Shown in pieces: positions 32,272-41,764 of a DNA stretch of 64,000 nt. Positions within the stretch are counted from its first letter, which is position 1; the number at the start of each line of letters is the position of its first letter. This stretch comes from Acidisarcina sp. (GTDB lineage Bacteria; Acidobacteriota; Terriglobia; Terriglobales; Acidobacteriaceae), in NCBI GenBank assembly GCA_035539175.1, contig DATLIY010000008.1, positions 1 through 64,000 of the forward strand, read 5' to 3'. A program made the position numbers and the translations under genes. Below the pieces are notes generated by a model that did no database searches, was not told the origin of the DNA, and saw only the letters and a list, made by a program, of their open reading frames with translations.

Positions 32272-35200
32272 TCAGAACTTAACGTTCAGCGCCAACTGGA
32301 GAATGCGTGGAGCGTAGGTGGTTGTGGCCTGCCCGAACGTCGAGCCGTTCAAGCTGGTAGTAACCGCAAGGAACTGCGTGTGGTTGAGAACATTGAATGC
32401 GTCCACACGAAACTCCGTATTCAGGCGCTCAAAGATCTGTGTTGACTTGGCAAGGCTCAGATCGAAGTTCGTTCTCCCCGGCCCGCGGAAGAGGTTGCGC
32501 GGCGTTCCATATGTGCGGAGCGCCGGATTCGATAAGATGCAATCCCGCGATGCGAATTCGTGGCCGGCAACCTGCTGGCTGCATGGCACGCCATTCACCG
32601 GATCATCTAGGAGCGAAACATATTGAGCATTGGTAAATGTTTTGGGGTCGAAGTACGTCAAGTTTGAAGGCGAGAGTTGATGTGTTTTGACGGACTTGAA
32701 TCCGGTGGCAAACAGCGCATTCGTAAGTGCAGGATCTCCTGCGCCCGAGGAGCCAGGATCATTGTCGCCAGTCGACGGATAGGCTGCATTTACCGAGAAC
32801 GGGAACCCGTTGCGGAAGGTTACGATGGGCGAGAGCCTCCACCCATTCGTGATCCGCGACGGCCCGCTTGCCCACAGACGATCGAACGGCAGATCCCATC
32901 CTCCGCTGAAGGCAATCGTGTTCCGCACGTCGAAGTCCGACGATGCCCGGAACACGTTCGGACTGTAGAAGGGCACGAACTGGCTGCGATTCGCTCTGCC
33001 GCTCACGTTATCGATGCTGTGCGACCACGTATAGGACAAGGTGAAGTATGCCTTGCCAAGCTTCGTATCGCCCGACTGCTTGGTCAGCGACGATTGCAGG
33101 CCGCTATAGAGAGCATTGCCGCCATTGGTGTACACCGGGAACTGACCGATGAAGGGGCATTCCGAAGTGGCCGGATCGAGCTGGGAGCACTCCGCCAAAA
33201 TCGTCGGATTGGTCTGGTTCCGCTCAAGAACTCGATTCGTCGTGCCCAGAGTCATCGGATTGAAGTACTTCGCGGCGATCAGCTTTCGCGACATACTTCC
33301 TACATACGCGACGGTCGCAATGAGCGAGGGACGAAGCTCATGCTGAACACTCAGGTTGTACTGGTAGATGTATGGAGTTCTCACGTGCGGATCATCGGTG
33401 GTCGCATTGAACGGCCCAAAGCTCTTGATCCAGTCCGTGATATTCGCTGAGGATGGCGTTGGAAATGCATCGTTAACTCCGCCTACTCCATACGGAACCT
33501 GCAGCGCGGACTTTTGTCCCGGAGCAAAAGTCGGCGTTGAATAGAATCCGAAGTACTCATAGGAAGCAAATGGCTGTGCACCATTCTGGTCAATGTTGTC
33601 GCGCCCGTTCAGCACATCGAAGAAGACTCCTGCGCCGCCACGAATGCTTGTCTTCTCTCCCTTCCACGGACTCCAGGCAAATCCGACGCGCGGCGCGAAG
33701 TTCTCTTGTCAGGAAAATAGAGGCCCGTCGGTGCTCCCTTGTCGCCCGGAAACACCAGCCCCTTCGGCGCCGCGGGAAAGCGCGTCGATTGCAGGCCAGG
33801 GATGATGCCGTCCGTTCTGCCCAGGGTGTCCGTCTTCGGGGAGTTGTACTCGTAACGAAGGCCAACAGTAAGCGTCAGGTGGTTGTTTACGCGCAATTCG
33901 TCCTGACCGAATAGATACGTCGCCTTGGTGCGGATGTTGTTGGGAGCCGATGGCCCCTGCTCAAAGTTGGCGGCATTCCCCAGCAGAAAATCCGCAAACT
34001 GATTTCCGATGCTGTTGGGACGTCCGTTGTCGCCAAACTGGTAGTCTGCATTTGCGGCATACGAGTAACGCAGATTGTCCTGGAAAGCGGAGAAGCCCGC
34101 GCCAAACTTCCAGTTGTTCCGGCCCTTGCTCCAGGTGAAGTTATCGGAGTAAGACCACGTTGTATCGGGCAGAGTCGTAGGCCCATTGAGATTAAATCCC
34201 AGGGCAAGGCCATTGTCGAAGTACACGCTTGAGGGCCCGTAGGTGATGTCGGGATGGATCTGAATCCCCAGCTTATTCGGACCCGGCAGGCTCTGAACGG
34301 CTGTGTCGTTCAGTGCGTAGCTCCGCTGAACCGTAAAGCGGAAGTCATTCAACACCGCAGGCGAAAAGATCTTGAGATAAGCAATGTTCGCAAAATACTG
34401 GTGCTGCTTGGTCGTGTCGTCATAGCCAGGTACATTCGCCGAACCATCGCCAAAGGGCAGCAACTGGTCCACGCGATTTCCGCCCAGACTCACAGTGATC
34501 TTGTCCGAATCCCTGGGCTGAAAATCGAGCTTGATCGACAATTCGTTTCTGTTATCCGTGCTCCCTGCCGATGAGTTGAGAATGCCCGTGGAGGAGGTCG
34601 GAATCAGCTTCGAAGCGAAGTAGGCCGCGGCCACTGGATCAATCTTCGCGGGGTTGATGGTCGCCGGTCCCGCCGCATACTCCGGGTGAGCCTGCAGGAA
34701 GGCCGCTACGCTCGGGTCAGGACCACCTGCGTTGGACTTGGAAAAATCACCCTTCGCCTCGGCCGGAGTGAAGGTCGGAATGTTGGTCTGCGCAACGCTC
34801 TGCACCTGCCGCTGCCCCTGATAGGAGACAAAGAAGAAGTTACGATCTCTGCTGCGCGCAATCCCGGGAAGCAACAGCGGTCCCCCAAGGGTGGCACCGT
34901 ATTGATTGCGCTTTAACGCATCCTTCGGAAGGCCAGCTCGCTTGGTGAAGAAGCTGTTCGCATCGAGCGCGTCGTTGCGCAGGAAGTCATACACGCTGCC
35001 ATGAAGGTCGCGCGTGCCGGACTTGGTCACCACGCTGATAATGCCACCGCCGTTGCGCCCATACTCGGCCGTGTAGTTGCTGCTCAGAATGCGAAACTCA
35101 GCGACCGAGTCCGGGTTCGGGTTGAAAACCACCGAATTGCGCAGCAGATTCGTATTCAGTCCGCCATCCAGCAGATAGGTAACCGCATCCGTTCTGCCTC

Positions 35201-35741
35201 CCGAGACGCTGAATCCGCCGCCGCCGGCATCCGGATTGGATTCTGTGACCCCTGGCTGCAATTGCGCCAACTGAAGGACGTTTCTGCCATTCAACGGAAG
35301 ATTGGCAATTGCGGCGCCAACCACCGATCCGCCAACCGTTGGGTTCACCGTCTCCACACCAGTTACATCCGCATTCACGGTAACTACCTGGCTCGTCTCG
35401 CCCACGTTCAGCTTGATGTCGAAACGCAGAGCATTGTTAATCTCCAGCTTCTGCTCCTGGGTCACGACATTGCTGAATCCCTCGTGCTTCACCGACACCT
35501 TATAGGTGCCGATCGGCAGCGCTGAAACATCGAAATAGCCGTCTTTATTGGTTGTGGCGCTCTCGGTCCTCCCGGTTTCGGCATCGATTACCGATACGCT
35601 TGCGCCTGGAATCACCGCACCCTGCTGGTCAGACACCGTTCCGATCACTCGGCCGGTTGCGGTCTGTGCCCAACTCCGGCCGCACAGCAGAAATACAACC
35701 AGAGCGATAACTCCAAAGATTCTCATGGATTTGTACTTCAT
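32272..35741 (-). pseudogene. Oar-like TonB-dependent receptor, interrupted by one frameshift
   Basis: An outer-membrane receptor of the acidobacterial Oar/CarboxypepD_reg type, about 1155 residues if intact. A signal peptide (GVIALVVFLLCGRSWA) is followed by a carboxypeptidase-regulatory domain (TGRVIGTVSDQQGAVIPGASVSVID), a plug with LPLNGRNVLQLAQLQPGV and FSVSGGRTDAVTYLLDGG, and a barrel ending LQLALNVKF. One base is missing near 33703-33712. In one frame the sequence reads LYFPDK and then loses homology. In the next frame it continues NFAPRVGFAWSPWKGEKTSIRGGAGVFFDVLNGRDN. This is either a sequencing slip or a recent inactivation, since the rest is well kept. The start at 35741 has GGAGG just upstream. 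It is the first gene of the operon. Confidence 0.85.
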
Positions 35742-35847
35742 ATTGCCTCCCAAAATGCCCGTAAAACTGCGGCCAAACGCCGGCCGGCATCCATTCATCC
35801 GTCACCTTCTCGGAGAAGAGGGGAACCGAGCTCGACGAGATCGGTAA

Positions 35848-35877
35848 ACAATATGTGGGATCAAATACCGCTGTCAA
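35848..35877 (-). promoter_or_regulatory. Candidate promoter of the receptor operon
   Basis: On the minus strand a perfect TTGACA (35872-35877) is followed after 18 bases by TATTGT, or after 16 bases by CATATT. The predicted transcript would begin about 100 bases before the receptor start. The TTGTATACAA palindrome lies 19 bases upstream of the -35 box. Confidence 0.5.
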
Positions 35878-35896
35878 TACTTTCTTGCATGTCGTT

Positions 35897-35906
35897 TTGT
35901 ATACAA
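35897..35906. promoter_or_regulatory. GntR-type operator candidate
   Basis: TTGTATACAA is a perfect 10-bp palindrome of the kind bound by FadR-subfamily GntR regulators. It lies just upstream of the predicted promoter of the operon that converges on the GntR gene at 20795. Its position above the -35 box suggests activation, or repression by looping. I noticed no second exact copy near the GntR gene. Confidence 0.45.
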
Positions 35907-36215
35907 TCTCGCCTAGAAGAACCCACTGACAAATTGCCAGCTAACGCTCAGGAATAAATACCGTAGTAGCGTGCTCGCCATGGAGGCAGAGCGCGGCCTT
36001 TGAATTCCCTGTCCGGTGTTCGTCGATTTGAAAAGCCAGAAACTTGTGGATAGCCTTCATCGCAGCACTTGAAAGGCGCTGTTTGGCCTTCGTCTCGCAG
36101 AGTGGCCGTAGGACATTGGACCAGGGACGCGGCGATGAACGAAGATTTATCTGGGGGAAACCAGGAATCCATGAATGAGATCGGGCTAGGAAAGTAAGCC
36201 CCTTGAGGTGAGCAC

Positions 36216-36881
36216 ATGCCGTCAGACCATGAACCAATAAAGCTGGCTTCCGACGCCCTGAACGATGAGGCGCTCGATCAACTGTTTCGCGCGGCGAGGT
36301 CCTTTTCCTACTGGCAGCAGAAGCCGGTAAGCGATGACCTGCTTCGCAGGTTGTACGAACTGATGAAGTGGGGTCCGACAAGCGCGAACGGCAGTCCTGC
36401 CAGGATCCTGTTCCTACGAACGCCCGAAGGCAAGCAACGGCTGATTCCGGCGCTGGCTCCAGCAAACGTCGACAAAGTGCGCACGGCTCCCGTCACGGCG
36501 ATTGTTGGATATGACCTTCGCTTCTACGATCAGATGCCGAAGCTGTTTCCGAACGCTCCTGGGTATCGCGACGTCTTTGCAAACTCGCCGGAGCTTGCCG
36601 AGGTGACTGCGCGCCGCAACTCCAGTCTCCAGGGCGCGTACATGATTCTGGCCGCCCGTGCCCTCGGACTCGATTGCGGTCCCCTGTCCGGTTTCGACAA
36701 TGCAAAGGTAGATAACGAGTTTTTCGGAGCGGGAAAGGAAGTTGGCAACTTCGATCAGGAGTTCTTCCCGTTGACCCATGTTCGGAGCAATTTTCTGTGC
36801 AACATCGGTTATGGAGACCGCTCGCATCTCTACCCTCGGAATCCGCGCTTGAGTTTTGAGGAAGCTTGCGTGCTCTTATGA
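36216..36881 (+). CDS. rutE: RutE-like malonic semialdehyde reductase (nitroreductase family)
   Basis: A flavin-dependent nitroreductase-fold protein of 221 residues. It follows E. coli RutE closely over long stretches: [78 protein letters not shown] and the ending [11 protein letters not shown]. RutE reduces malonic semialdehyde to 3-hydroxypropionate in uracil breakdown. A short insert (around [17 protein letters not shown]) makes it longer than the 196-residue E. coli protein. No other rut genes are nearby, so it may serve as a general semialdehyde reductase. A GAGGTGAG sequence lies just before the ATG. Confidence 0.88.
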   Translation: MPSDHEPIKLASDALNDEALDQLFRAARSFSYWQQKPVSDDLLRRLYELMKWGPTSANGSPARILFLRTPEGKQRLIPALAPANVDKVRTAPVTAIVGYDLRFYDQMPKLFPNAPGYRDVFANSPELAEVTARRNSSLQGAYMILAARALGLDCGPLSGFDNAKVDNEFFGAGKEVGNFDQEFFPLTHVRSNFLCNIGYGDRSHLYPRNPRLSFEEACVLL

Positions 36882-36956
36882 TGGGTCTGATGGGTACATG
36901 CCTGCGGAGGTGAGTTTCCTGCGCAAGCTATCAGATCTAAGGAAAGAAAACTGAGG

Positions 36957-38540
36957 ATGAAAGACAACGCCGTTTCCCGTAGAGCAGCAATGAAAACACT
37001 CGGCGGTGCAGCTTTAGGTTCTGCACTGCTTCCTCACCTTCAAGCACAGTCAAGGCAATCCAATCCGGTATCGACAGCTCCCCTGAAAGAAAAAGCGCAG
37101 GGGCATTCATCACGCAGGCCAAGTATTCTGTGGATCACCGGTGAGGGCGTCCCAGTGACGGCCTTGAGTTGTTATGGAAGCCAACTAATAAAAACTCCGA
37201 ATATCGACCGGATTGCGAATGAAGGAATGCGTTTTGAAAATAGTTTTACGACAAACGCATTATGTGCTCCTAGCCGGGCTACCTTACTGACTGGAACCTA
37301 CAATCATTTGAATGGAATGGTTGCAAACCCGGCAGACACAACTGGCGGAGAAACATCCCCAACCTTCGATGCTTCGCAACAAACATTTCCTAAATTGCTA
37401 AAGCGTCTGGGCTACCAGACGGGCACCGTAGGCAAGTGGCACCTTCCCGCCAATCCGGGAGAGGCTGGATTTGATTATTTCGTCTTCAAGAACGGGGCGG
37501 GTGGTCCCTATTATGAGCCGAGCGGCTATCTGCAAAACCCAAGCCTCGGCAGTACGGTGATCGAGAAGAGAGTTTATCCCGGATATGAAACAGACAATGT
37601 TACAGACTTAGCCATAAAAGGCATACAGCAGTTCACCGAGCCCTTCATGATGATGGTGCAATACTTCAACGATCATCGGCCATTCGATCCGCCCCATCAG
37701 TACGAGCACCTATACGACAACACAAGAATTCCCGAGCCGGGAACTTTTTGGGATGACTATTCCAGTCGCTCAGCAGCCGCTCGCGAAGCACGCATGCGAA
37801 TTGAGAACATGCCAGACTTCCACCCTCCGGCAGACCTGACAGACCGTCAACGCAAACAGTGGAATTATCAAAAGTTCATGGGCCACTTTTTAGCAACACT
37901 GCGCGCTCAGGATGACAATGTAGGGCGGTTATTAGACTTCCTGGATAAATCGGGACTCGCGGAAAACACCATCGTTGTTTATACCTGTGACCATGGGTTC
38001 TTTCTGGGCGAGCATGGATGGTTCGATAAACGCTTCATGTATGAACCGGCCATAAGGGTACCGTGGCTCATTCGCTATCCAGGAGTAGTAAAAGCGGGAA
38101 GCGTACAAAAGGAATGGGTAGTCAACATCGACAACGCTCCGACAATACTCGACCTCGCAGGCGCTCCGGTTCCTGAAGACATGCAAGGCAGGAGCCTGGT
38201 TCCCATATTCAAGGGAAACACGCCCTCGGATTGGCGTACATCTTTCTACTATCACTATTACGAATTTGCTCCAAACCACTGGGTCTTGCCGCATTACGGC
38301 ATCCGCACCGATCAATACAAGTTGATCAACTACTACACGGTGAATGAGTGGGAGCTATTCGATCTAAAGAAGGATCCGGATGAAATGGAGAACCTGTTTG
38401 AATGGGAGGGTTACAAAGTAAATCCGGCTTATGAGCGAGTTGCCAATGATCTGGTAAGTCAACTCAAGGAGCTTCGAGAAACCTACAAAGATACAACAGG
38501 AAGGCCTGTAAAAATGTGGTCGACAGCTTCTTATGACTGA
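36957..38540 (+). CDS. Tat-exported S1 family sulfatase
   Basis: A formylglycine-dependent sulfatase of 527 residues. The Tat signal SRRAAMKTLGGAALGSALLP is at the N-terminus. The CxPSR motif is CAPSRATLLTG with C103 as the residue converted to formylglycine. Other active-site motifs are VGKWHLPA, NDHRPFDPPH and CDHGFFLGEHGWFDK. Sulfatases usually carry two acidic metal ligands in the first strand (DD or ED); here the strand reads LWITGEGVPVT, so one acidic residue appears to be Gly. The gene looks more AT-rich than its neighbours, a possible sign of transfer. Targets are probably sulfated glycans; the substrate is not predictable. Confidence 0.88.
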   Translation: MKDNAVSRRAAMKTLGGAALGSALLPHLQAQSRQSNPVSTAPLKEKAQGHSSRRPSILWITGEGVPVTALSCYGSQLIKTPNIDRIANEGMRFENSFTTNALCAPSRATLLTGTYNHLNGMVANPADTTGGETSPTFDASQQTFPKLLKRLGYQTGTVGKWHLPANPGEAGFDYFVFKNGAGGPYYEPSGYLQNPSLGSTVIEKRVYPGYETDNVTDLAIKGIQQFTEPFMMMVQYFNDHRPFDPPHQYEHLYDNTRIPEPGTFWDDYSSRSAAAREARMRIENMPDFHPPADLTDRQRKQWNYQKFMGHFLATLRAQDDNVGRLLDFLDKSGLAENTIVVYTCDHGFFLGEHGWFDKRFMYEPAIRVPWLIRYPGVVKAGSVQKEWVVNIDNAPTILDLAGAPVPEDMQGRSLVPIFKGNTPSDWRTSFYYHYYEFAPNHWVLPHYGIRTDQYKLINYYTVNEWELFDLKKDPDEMENLFEWEGYKVNPAYERVANDLVSQLKELRETYKDTTGRPVKMWSTASYD

Positions 38541-38592
38541 TACGTGCAGATCCGAGAGATAGCTCCCGAGACCCAGTGATCTCTGTCAAGAA

Positions 38593-38622
38593 AACGGCTC
38601 TGGCGGTTTCGCCAGAGCCGTT
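38593..38622. terminator. Hairpin after the sulfatase gene
   Basis: A 12-bp perfect stem (AACGGCTCTGGC and complement) with a six-base loop lies 53 bases after the sulfatase stop. A T-rich stretch (TTTTCTT) follows only on the minus strand. It may end the sulfatase transcript or one arriving from the right. Confidence 0.6.
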
Positions 38623-38679
38623 CAACACTGTGCGGGAACACTGAACGTAAAAGTTCCGAACTCGTGCTTTCCATAACTT

Positions 38680-38772
38680 GCAGGTATCGCAGTCAAGATC
38701 AGGAAGCTTAAGGACGGGCTTGAGCGTTCGTTTACGCTTCGTCTTGCTCTTTGCCGATGAAACGGCATCCAA
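38680..38772 (-). pseudogene. Possible remnant of a tyrosine recombinase N-terminus
   Basis: The minus-strand frame begins MDAVSSAKSKTKRKRTLKPVLKLPDLD. From memory this resembles the N-terminal lead of integrases common in Terriglobia genomes (a basic run, then TLKPVLKLPDL and a helix with AVLNSL). Directly after LPDLD the similarity stops and the frame runs through a hairpin into the sulfatase. No catalytic Arg, His or Tyr region follows. This may be a scar of an integrated element; the evidence is a short resemblance only. Confidence 0.3.
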
Positions 38773-39016
38773 TTACTGTGGGAAATAACATGATCCAACT
38801 CTTAGTCTCGTGCCCCATGGTGTTTCAAGGGATTAATCGAGGAAAAGCACAATTCTAATCTCGCAGATCGGGAGAGTGAGCAATTTCGTCGCGGCCGCAC
38901 GCAATCTATTACTGAAGTATACTTATAGATAAGGATTATCTTTCTCGCCTTCAGCCTTTCAGGCTTCGCTCCAGACGAGCACCGTTCAAGTACGCAACGG
39001 CACAACTGGAGCAACA

Positions 39017-39226
39017 ATGAGCCTTATCAAGAAAAGTAACCTTAAGAACCATCTTTCCGCGAAGCGCCTCACCAGTCTTCATGCGATTCATTTGATCGCC
39101 AAACAGCCAGAAGAGAGGTTGGGAGTAATCGATCTCACTTCTACTGACGCGAATGAACTTGGCTTTGAAAGCGATTTCTCGGTGGAGCATTCTTCTCCGG
39201 GGCGGGAACCATCACAGCAGTTGTGA
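39017..39226 (+). CDS. Small hypothetical protein
   Basis: A 69-residue frame starts MSLIKKSNLKNHLSAKRLTS, with GGAG five bases before the ATG. It is polar, with no membrane segment or recognised domain. The beginning resembles short acidobacterial proteins that open with MSLxKK-like sequence and NHLS. It lies in an otherwise gene-free 820-base stretch and ends 138 bases before the glycosyltransferase gene. Reality of the gene is uncertain. Confidence 0.4.
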   Translation: MSLIKKSNLKNHLSAKRLTSLHAIHLIAKQPEERLGVIDLTSTDANELGFESDFSVEHSSPGREPSQQL

Positions 39227-39364
39227 TCGCCACTTCTGAAGATTAGGCGTCCGAATTCCGCCGCGATCCAAGACATAAGGCAGGCGACAATTAGTGTTTG
39301 GAGCGCTCCTCCCGCGATTTCCCTTCGCTGCACTTAGTGTTTTACAAGTTGAAAGTAGGACAAT

Positions 39365-41764
39365 ATGGCTTCTGAAGCTATGCACATAGACCGCATGCTT
39401 GAGGGAACTGCCCAGGCAGTCTCTTCGCCGGTCGGTTTGAAATCCTGCGGCCTTCCGCTGCCCACCAGGATTGCTTTTGTTGGTAACTACCTTCCCAGGC
39501 AGTGCGGCATTGCCACATTCACCACTGATCTGTGTACGGCGCTCGGAGCGGAGTATGGCAGCCAACGCCTTTTCGCGATTCCCGTCAATGATCCGGAATC
39601 GCACTATGAGTATCCGGAACAGGTGCGTCTGGAACTAGCACAGGAAGACCTGAGCTCATACGAGCGAGCCGCCGAGTTTCTCAATTTCAATGGCAATGAT
39701 CTTGTTTGTCTGCAACATGAGTACGGTATCTATGGCGGCCCGGCAGGCCAGCACATCCTGTCACTCCTGCGAAAGCTGAAGATGCCATTGGTGACGACAT
39801 TGCACACGGTTCTTCGCGATCCGGATGTGAATCAACGCGCCGTGCTTGAAGAGATTGCGGGGCTCTCTGATCGGCTGGTGGTCATGACTGAACTGGCTGC
39901 CCAACTGCTTCGCGATGTGTATGCGGTCCCGAGTGGAAAGATCGACATCATTCCCCATGGAGTACCGGATCTTCCGTTCATGGATCCGAACTATTTCAAA
40001 GACAAGTTCGACACCGAAGGAAAATCCGTCCTGCTTACGTTCGGCCTGCTATCTCCGAACAAGGGTATTGAAAACGTGATTCGTGCGCTACCTACGATTC
40101 TGGCGAAACACTCGAACGTGGTCTACATCGTCACTGGCGTGACGCATCCCCATATCCGGCGACGCGAAGGCGAGCGCTATCGAGAACAGCTTTTAGCACT
40201 GGCCAAAGACCTTGGCGTCTCCGATCACCTGATTCTTAATAACCGCTTTGTGAGTACCGAAGAGTTAATTGAGCACATTGGTGCAGCGGACATTTACATC
40301 ACGCCATATCTGCAGGAGGCGCAAGTCGTTTCCGGCACGCTCGCCATCGCCCTGGGAGCAGGAAAGGCAATCATCTCAACGCCATACTGGCATGCCAAGG
40401 AGCTGCTCGCCGAGAAGCGCGGTCTGATTGTTCCCTTTGCAAACCCTGACGCGATCGCTGAAGCGGTCACCCATCTGCTGGAGAATGAAGCCGAGCGGCA
40501 CGCCATGCGGAAGCGCGCCTATCTGCACTCCCGTGGGACGACATGGCAAAAAACGGCCCAGGCCTACATGGAGAGCTTTCAGCGGGCTCGTTTCGAGCGC
40601 TCACTACAGCCCAGACCTGCCCAGCAGGATGGTGCAGGCACCGACCCGGTGGATTGCCTGCCAGTGCTGAACAGCAGCCATATGATCAACATGACCGACG
40701 ATACCGGCATGTTGCAGCATTCAATCTTCTCGGTGCCTAATACGCGCGAGGGATATACAACCGATGACAACGCACGCGCGCTCATTGTTTCGACTTTACT
40801 GGATGAAGACCCGACGTATATTGGACGGCTAGAGCATCAGAATCTTTCCCAGCGCTACCTGACATTCCTATGGCTTGCGTTTAACGACGATACCGGAAGG
40901 TTCAGAAACTTTCTAAGCTACGATCGCAAATGGCTGGAGGATGTGGGATCAGATGACAGCCATGGCCGCGCATTGTGGTCGTTGGGCGAGGTGCTGGGAC
41001 ACTCAAGAAATGCGGGATTGAGAGGCGCTGCGGGGAGGCTCTTTGAAGCTGCTGTGCCTGCAACCCTCACATTCACAAGTCCGCGCGCATGGGCATATTG
41101 CATATTGGGGATGCAGGCCTATCTGGATTGGTTCCCGGGAGATAGAGTTATCCAGAACATTCGCAATGCACTCGCCAATCGCCTGCTGGATATTTATGAA
41201 CGCAGCCATTCCGAAACATGGAAGTGGTTCGAGAAGAGCCTATCCTACGGCAACGCCAGGTTGTCGCAGGCCCTCATTCTGGCGGGCTGGAGAAGTGACA
41301 ACCAGAGAATGATCGAAGCGGGCACGGACTCGCTCAAGTGGCTCGTCGCTGAGCAGCACCGAAATGACAGAGACATATTTGTACCGATCGGATCCAACGG
41401 ATTCTTCATAGAAGGAAACGAAAAGGCCCGTTTTGACCAGCAGCCTGTTGAAGCGTGTGCAACCATTTCAGCATGTCTTGAGGTCTACAGGCTGACCGAA
41501 GAACCACAATGGTTTGAAGAGGCCCAGAAGGTTTTTCGCTGGTTCCTCGGCAAGAACGATCTGCGGGTGCCGCTCTACGATGCAACGACGGGCGGATGCA
41601 GAGACGGGCTTCACCCCGATCGCGTGAATGAAAATCAGGGAGCCGAATCCACACTTTCTTTTTTGATGGCCCTGCTCGACATGCAGGCAGCCAAAGTAGC
41701 AGGGATAGACCAACTTCTTCCTGAAATGAGCATCTCTTTTGAACCCAATTATCCTTCCAGCTAA
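39365..41764 (+). CDS. GT4 glycosyltransferase fused to an (alpha/alpha)6-barrel domain
   Basis: A 799-residue cytoplasmic protein. Residues 30-410 form a GT-B glycosyltransferase of family GT4: RIAFVGNYLPRQCGIATFTTDL, IIPHGVPD, LLTFGLLSPNKGIENVI, and YLQEAQVVSGTLAIALGAGKAIISTPYWHAKELL with the donor-binding Glu region. Residues 425-790 are helical and resemble six-hairpin glycosidase-like folds (MLQHSIFSVPNTREGYTTDDNARALIV, WKWFEKSLSYGNARLSQALILAGW, ENQGAESTLSFLMALLDM). The 3' end overlaps the GH130 gene by 26 bases. Such a pair suggests a route for making or turning over mannose-containing oligosaccharides; donor and acceptor are unknown. Confidence 0.85.
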   Translation: MASEAMHIDRMLEGTAQAVSSPVGLKSCGLPLPTRIAFVGNYLPRQCGIATFTTDLCTALGAEYGSQRLFAIPVNDPESHYEYPEQVRLELAQEDLSSYERAAEFLNFNGNDLVCLQHEYGIYGGPAGQHILSLLRKLKMPLVTTLHTVLRDPDVNQRAVLEEIAGLSDRLVVMTELAAQLLRDVYAVPSGKIDIIPHGVPDLPFMDPNYFKDKFDTEGKSVLLTFGLLSPNKGIENVIRALPTILAKHSNVVYIVTGVTHPHIRRREGERYREQLLALAKDLGVSDHLILNNRFVSTEELIEHIGAADIYITPYLQEAQVVSGTLAIALGAGKAIISTPYWHAKELLAEKRGLIVPFANPDAIAEAVTHLLENEAERHAMRKRAYLHSRGTTWQKTAQAYMESFQRARFERSLQPRPAQQDGAGTDPVDCLPVLNSSHMINMTDDTGMLQHSIFSVPNTREGYTTDDNARALIVSTLLDEDPTYIGRLEHQNLSQRYLTFLWLAFNDDTGRFRNFLSYDRKWLEDVGSDDSHGRALWSLGEVLGHSRNAGLRGAAGRLFEAAVPATLTFTSPRAWAYCILGMQAYLDWFPGDRVIQNIRNALANRLLDIYERSHSETWKWFEKSLSYGNARLSQALILAGWRSDNQRMIEAGTDSLKWLVAEQHRNDRDIFVPIGSNGFFIEGNEKARFDQQPVEACATISACLEVYRLTEEPQWFEEAQKVFRWFLGKNDLRVPLYDATTGGCRDGLHPDRVNENQGAESTLSFLMALLDMQAAKVAGIDQLLPEMSISFEPNYPSS

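Noticed and set aside
35941-36465. Minus-strand frame of 174 codons in the rutE upstream region
   Set aside because: The first half is antisense to rutE. The tail looked protein-like (AMKAIHKFLAFQIDEHRTGN), but no start or ribosome site was found, and an alternative frame is equally open.
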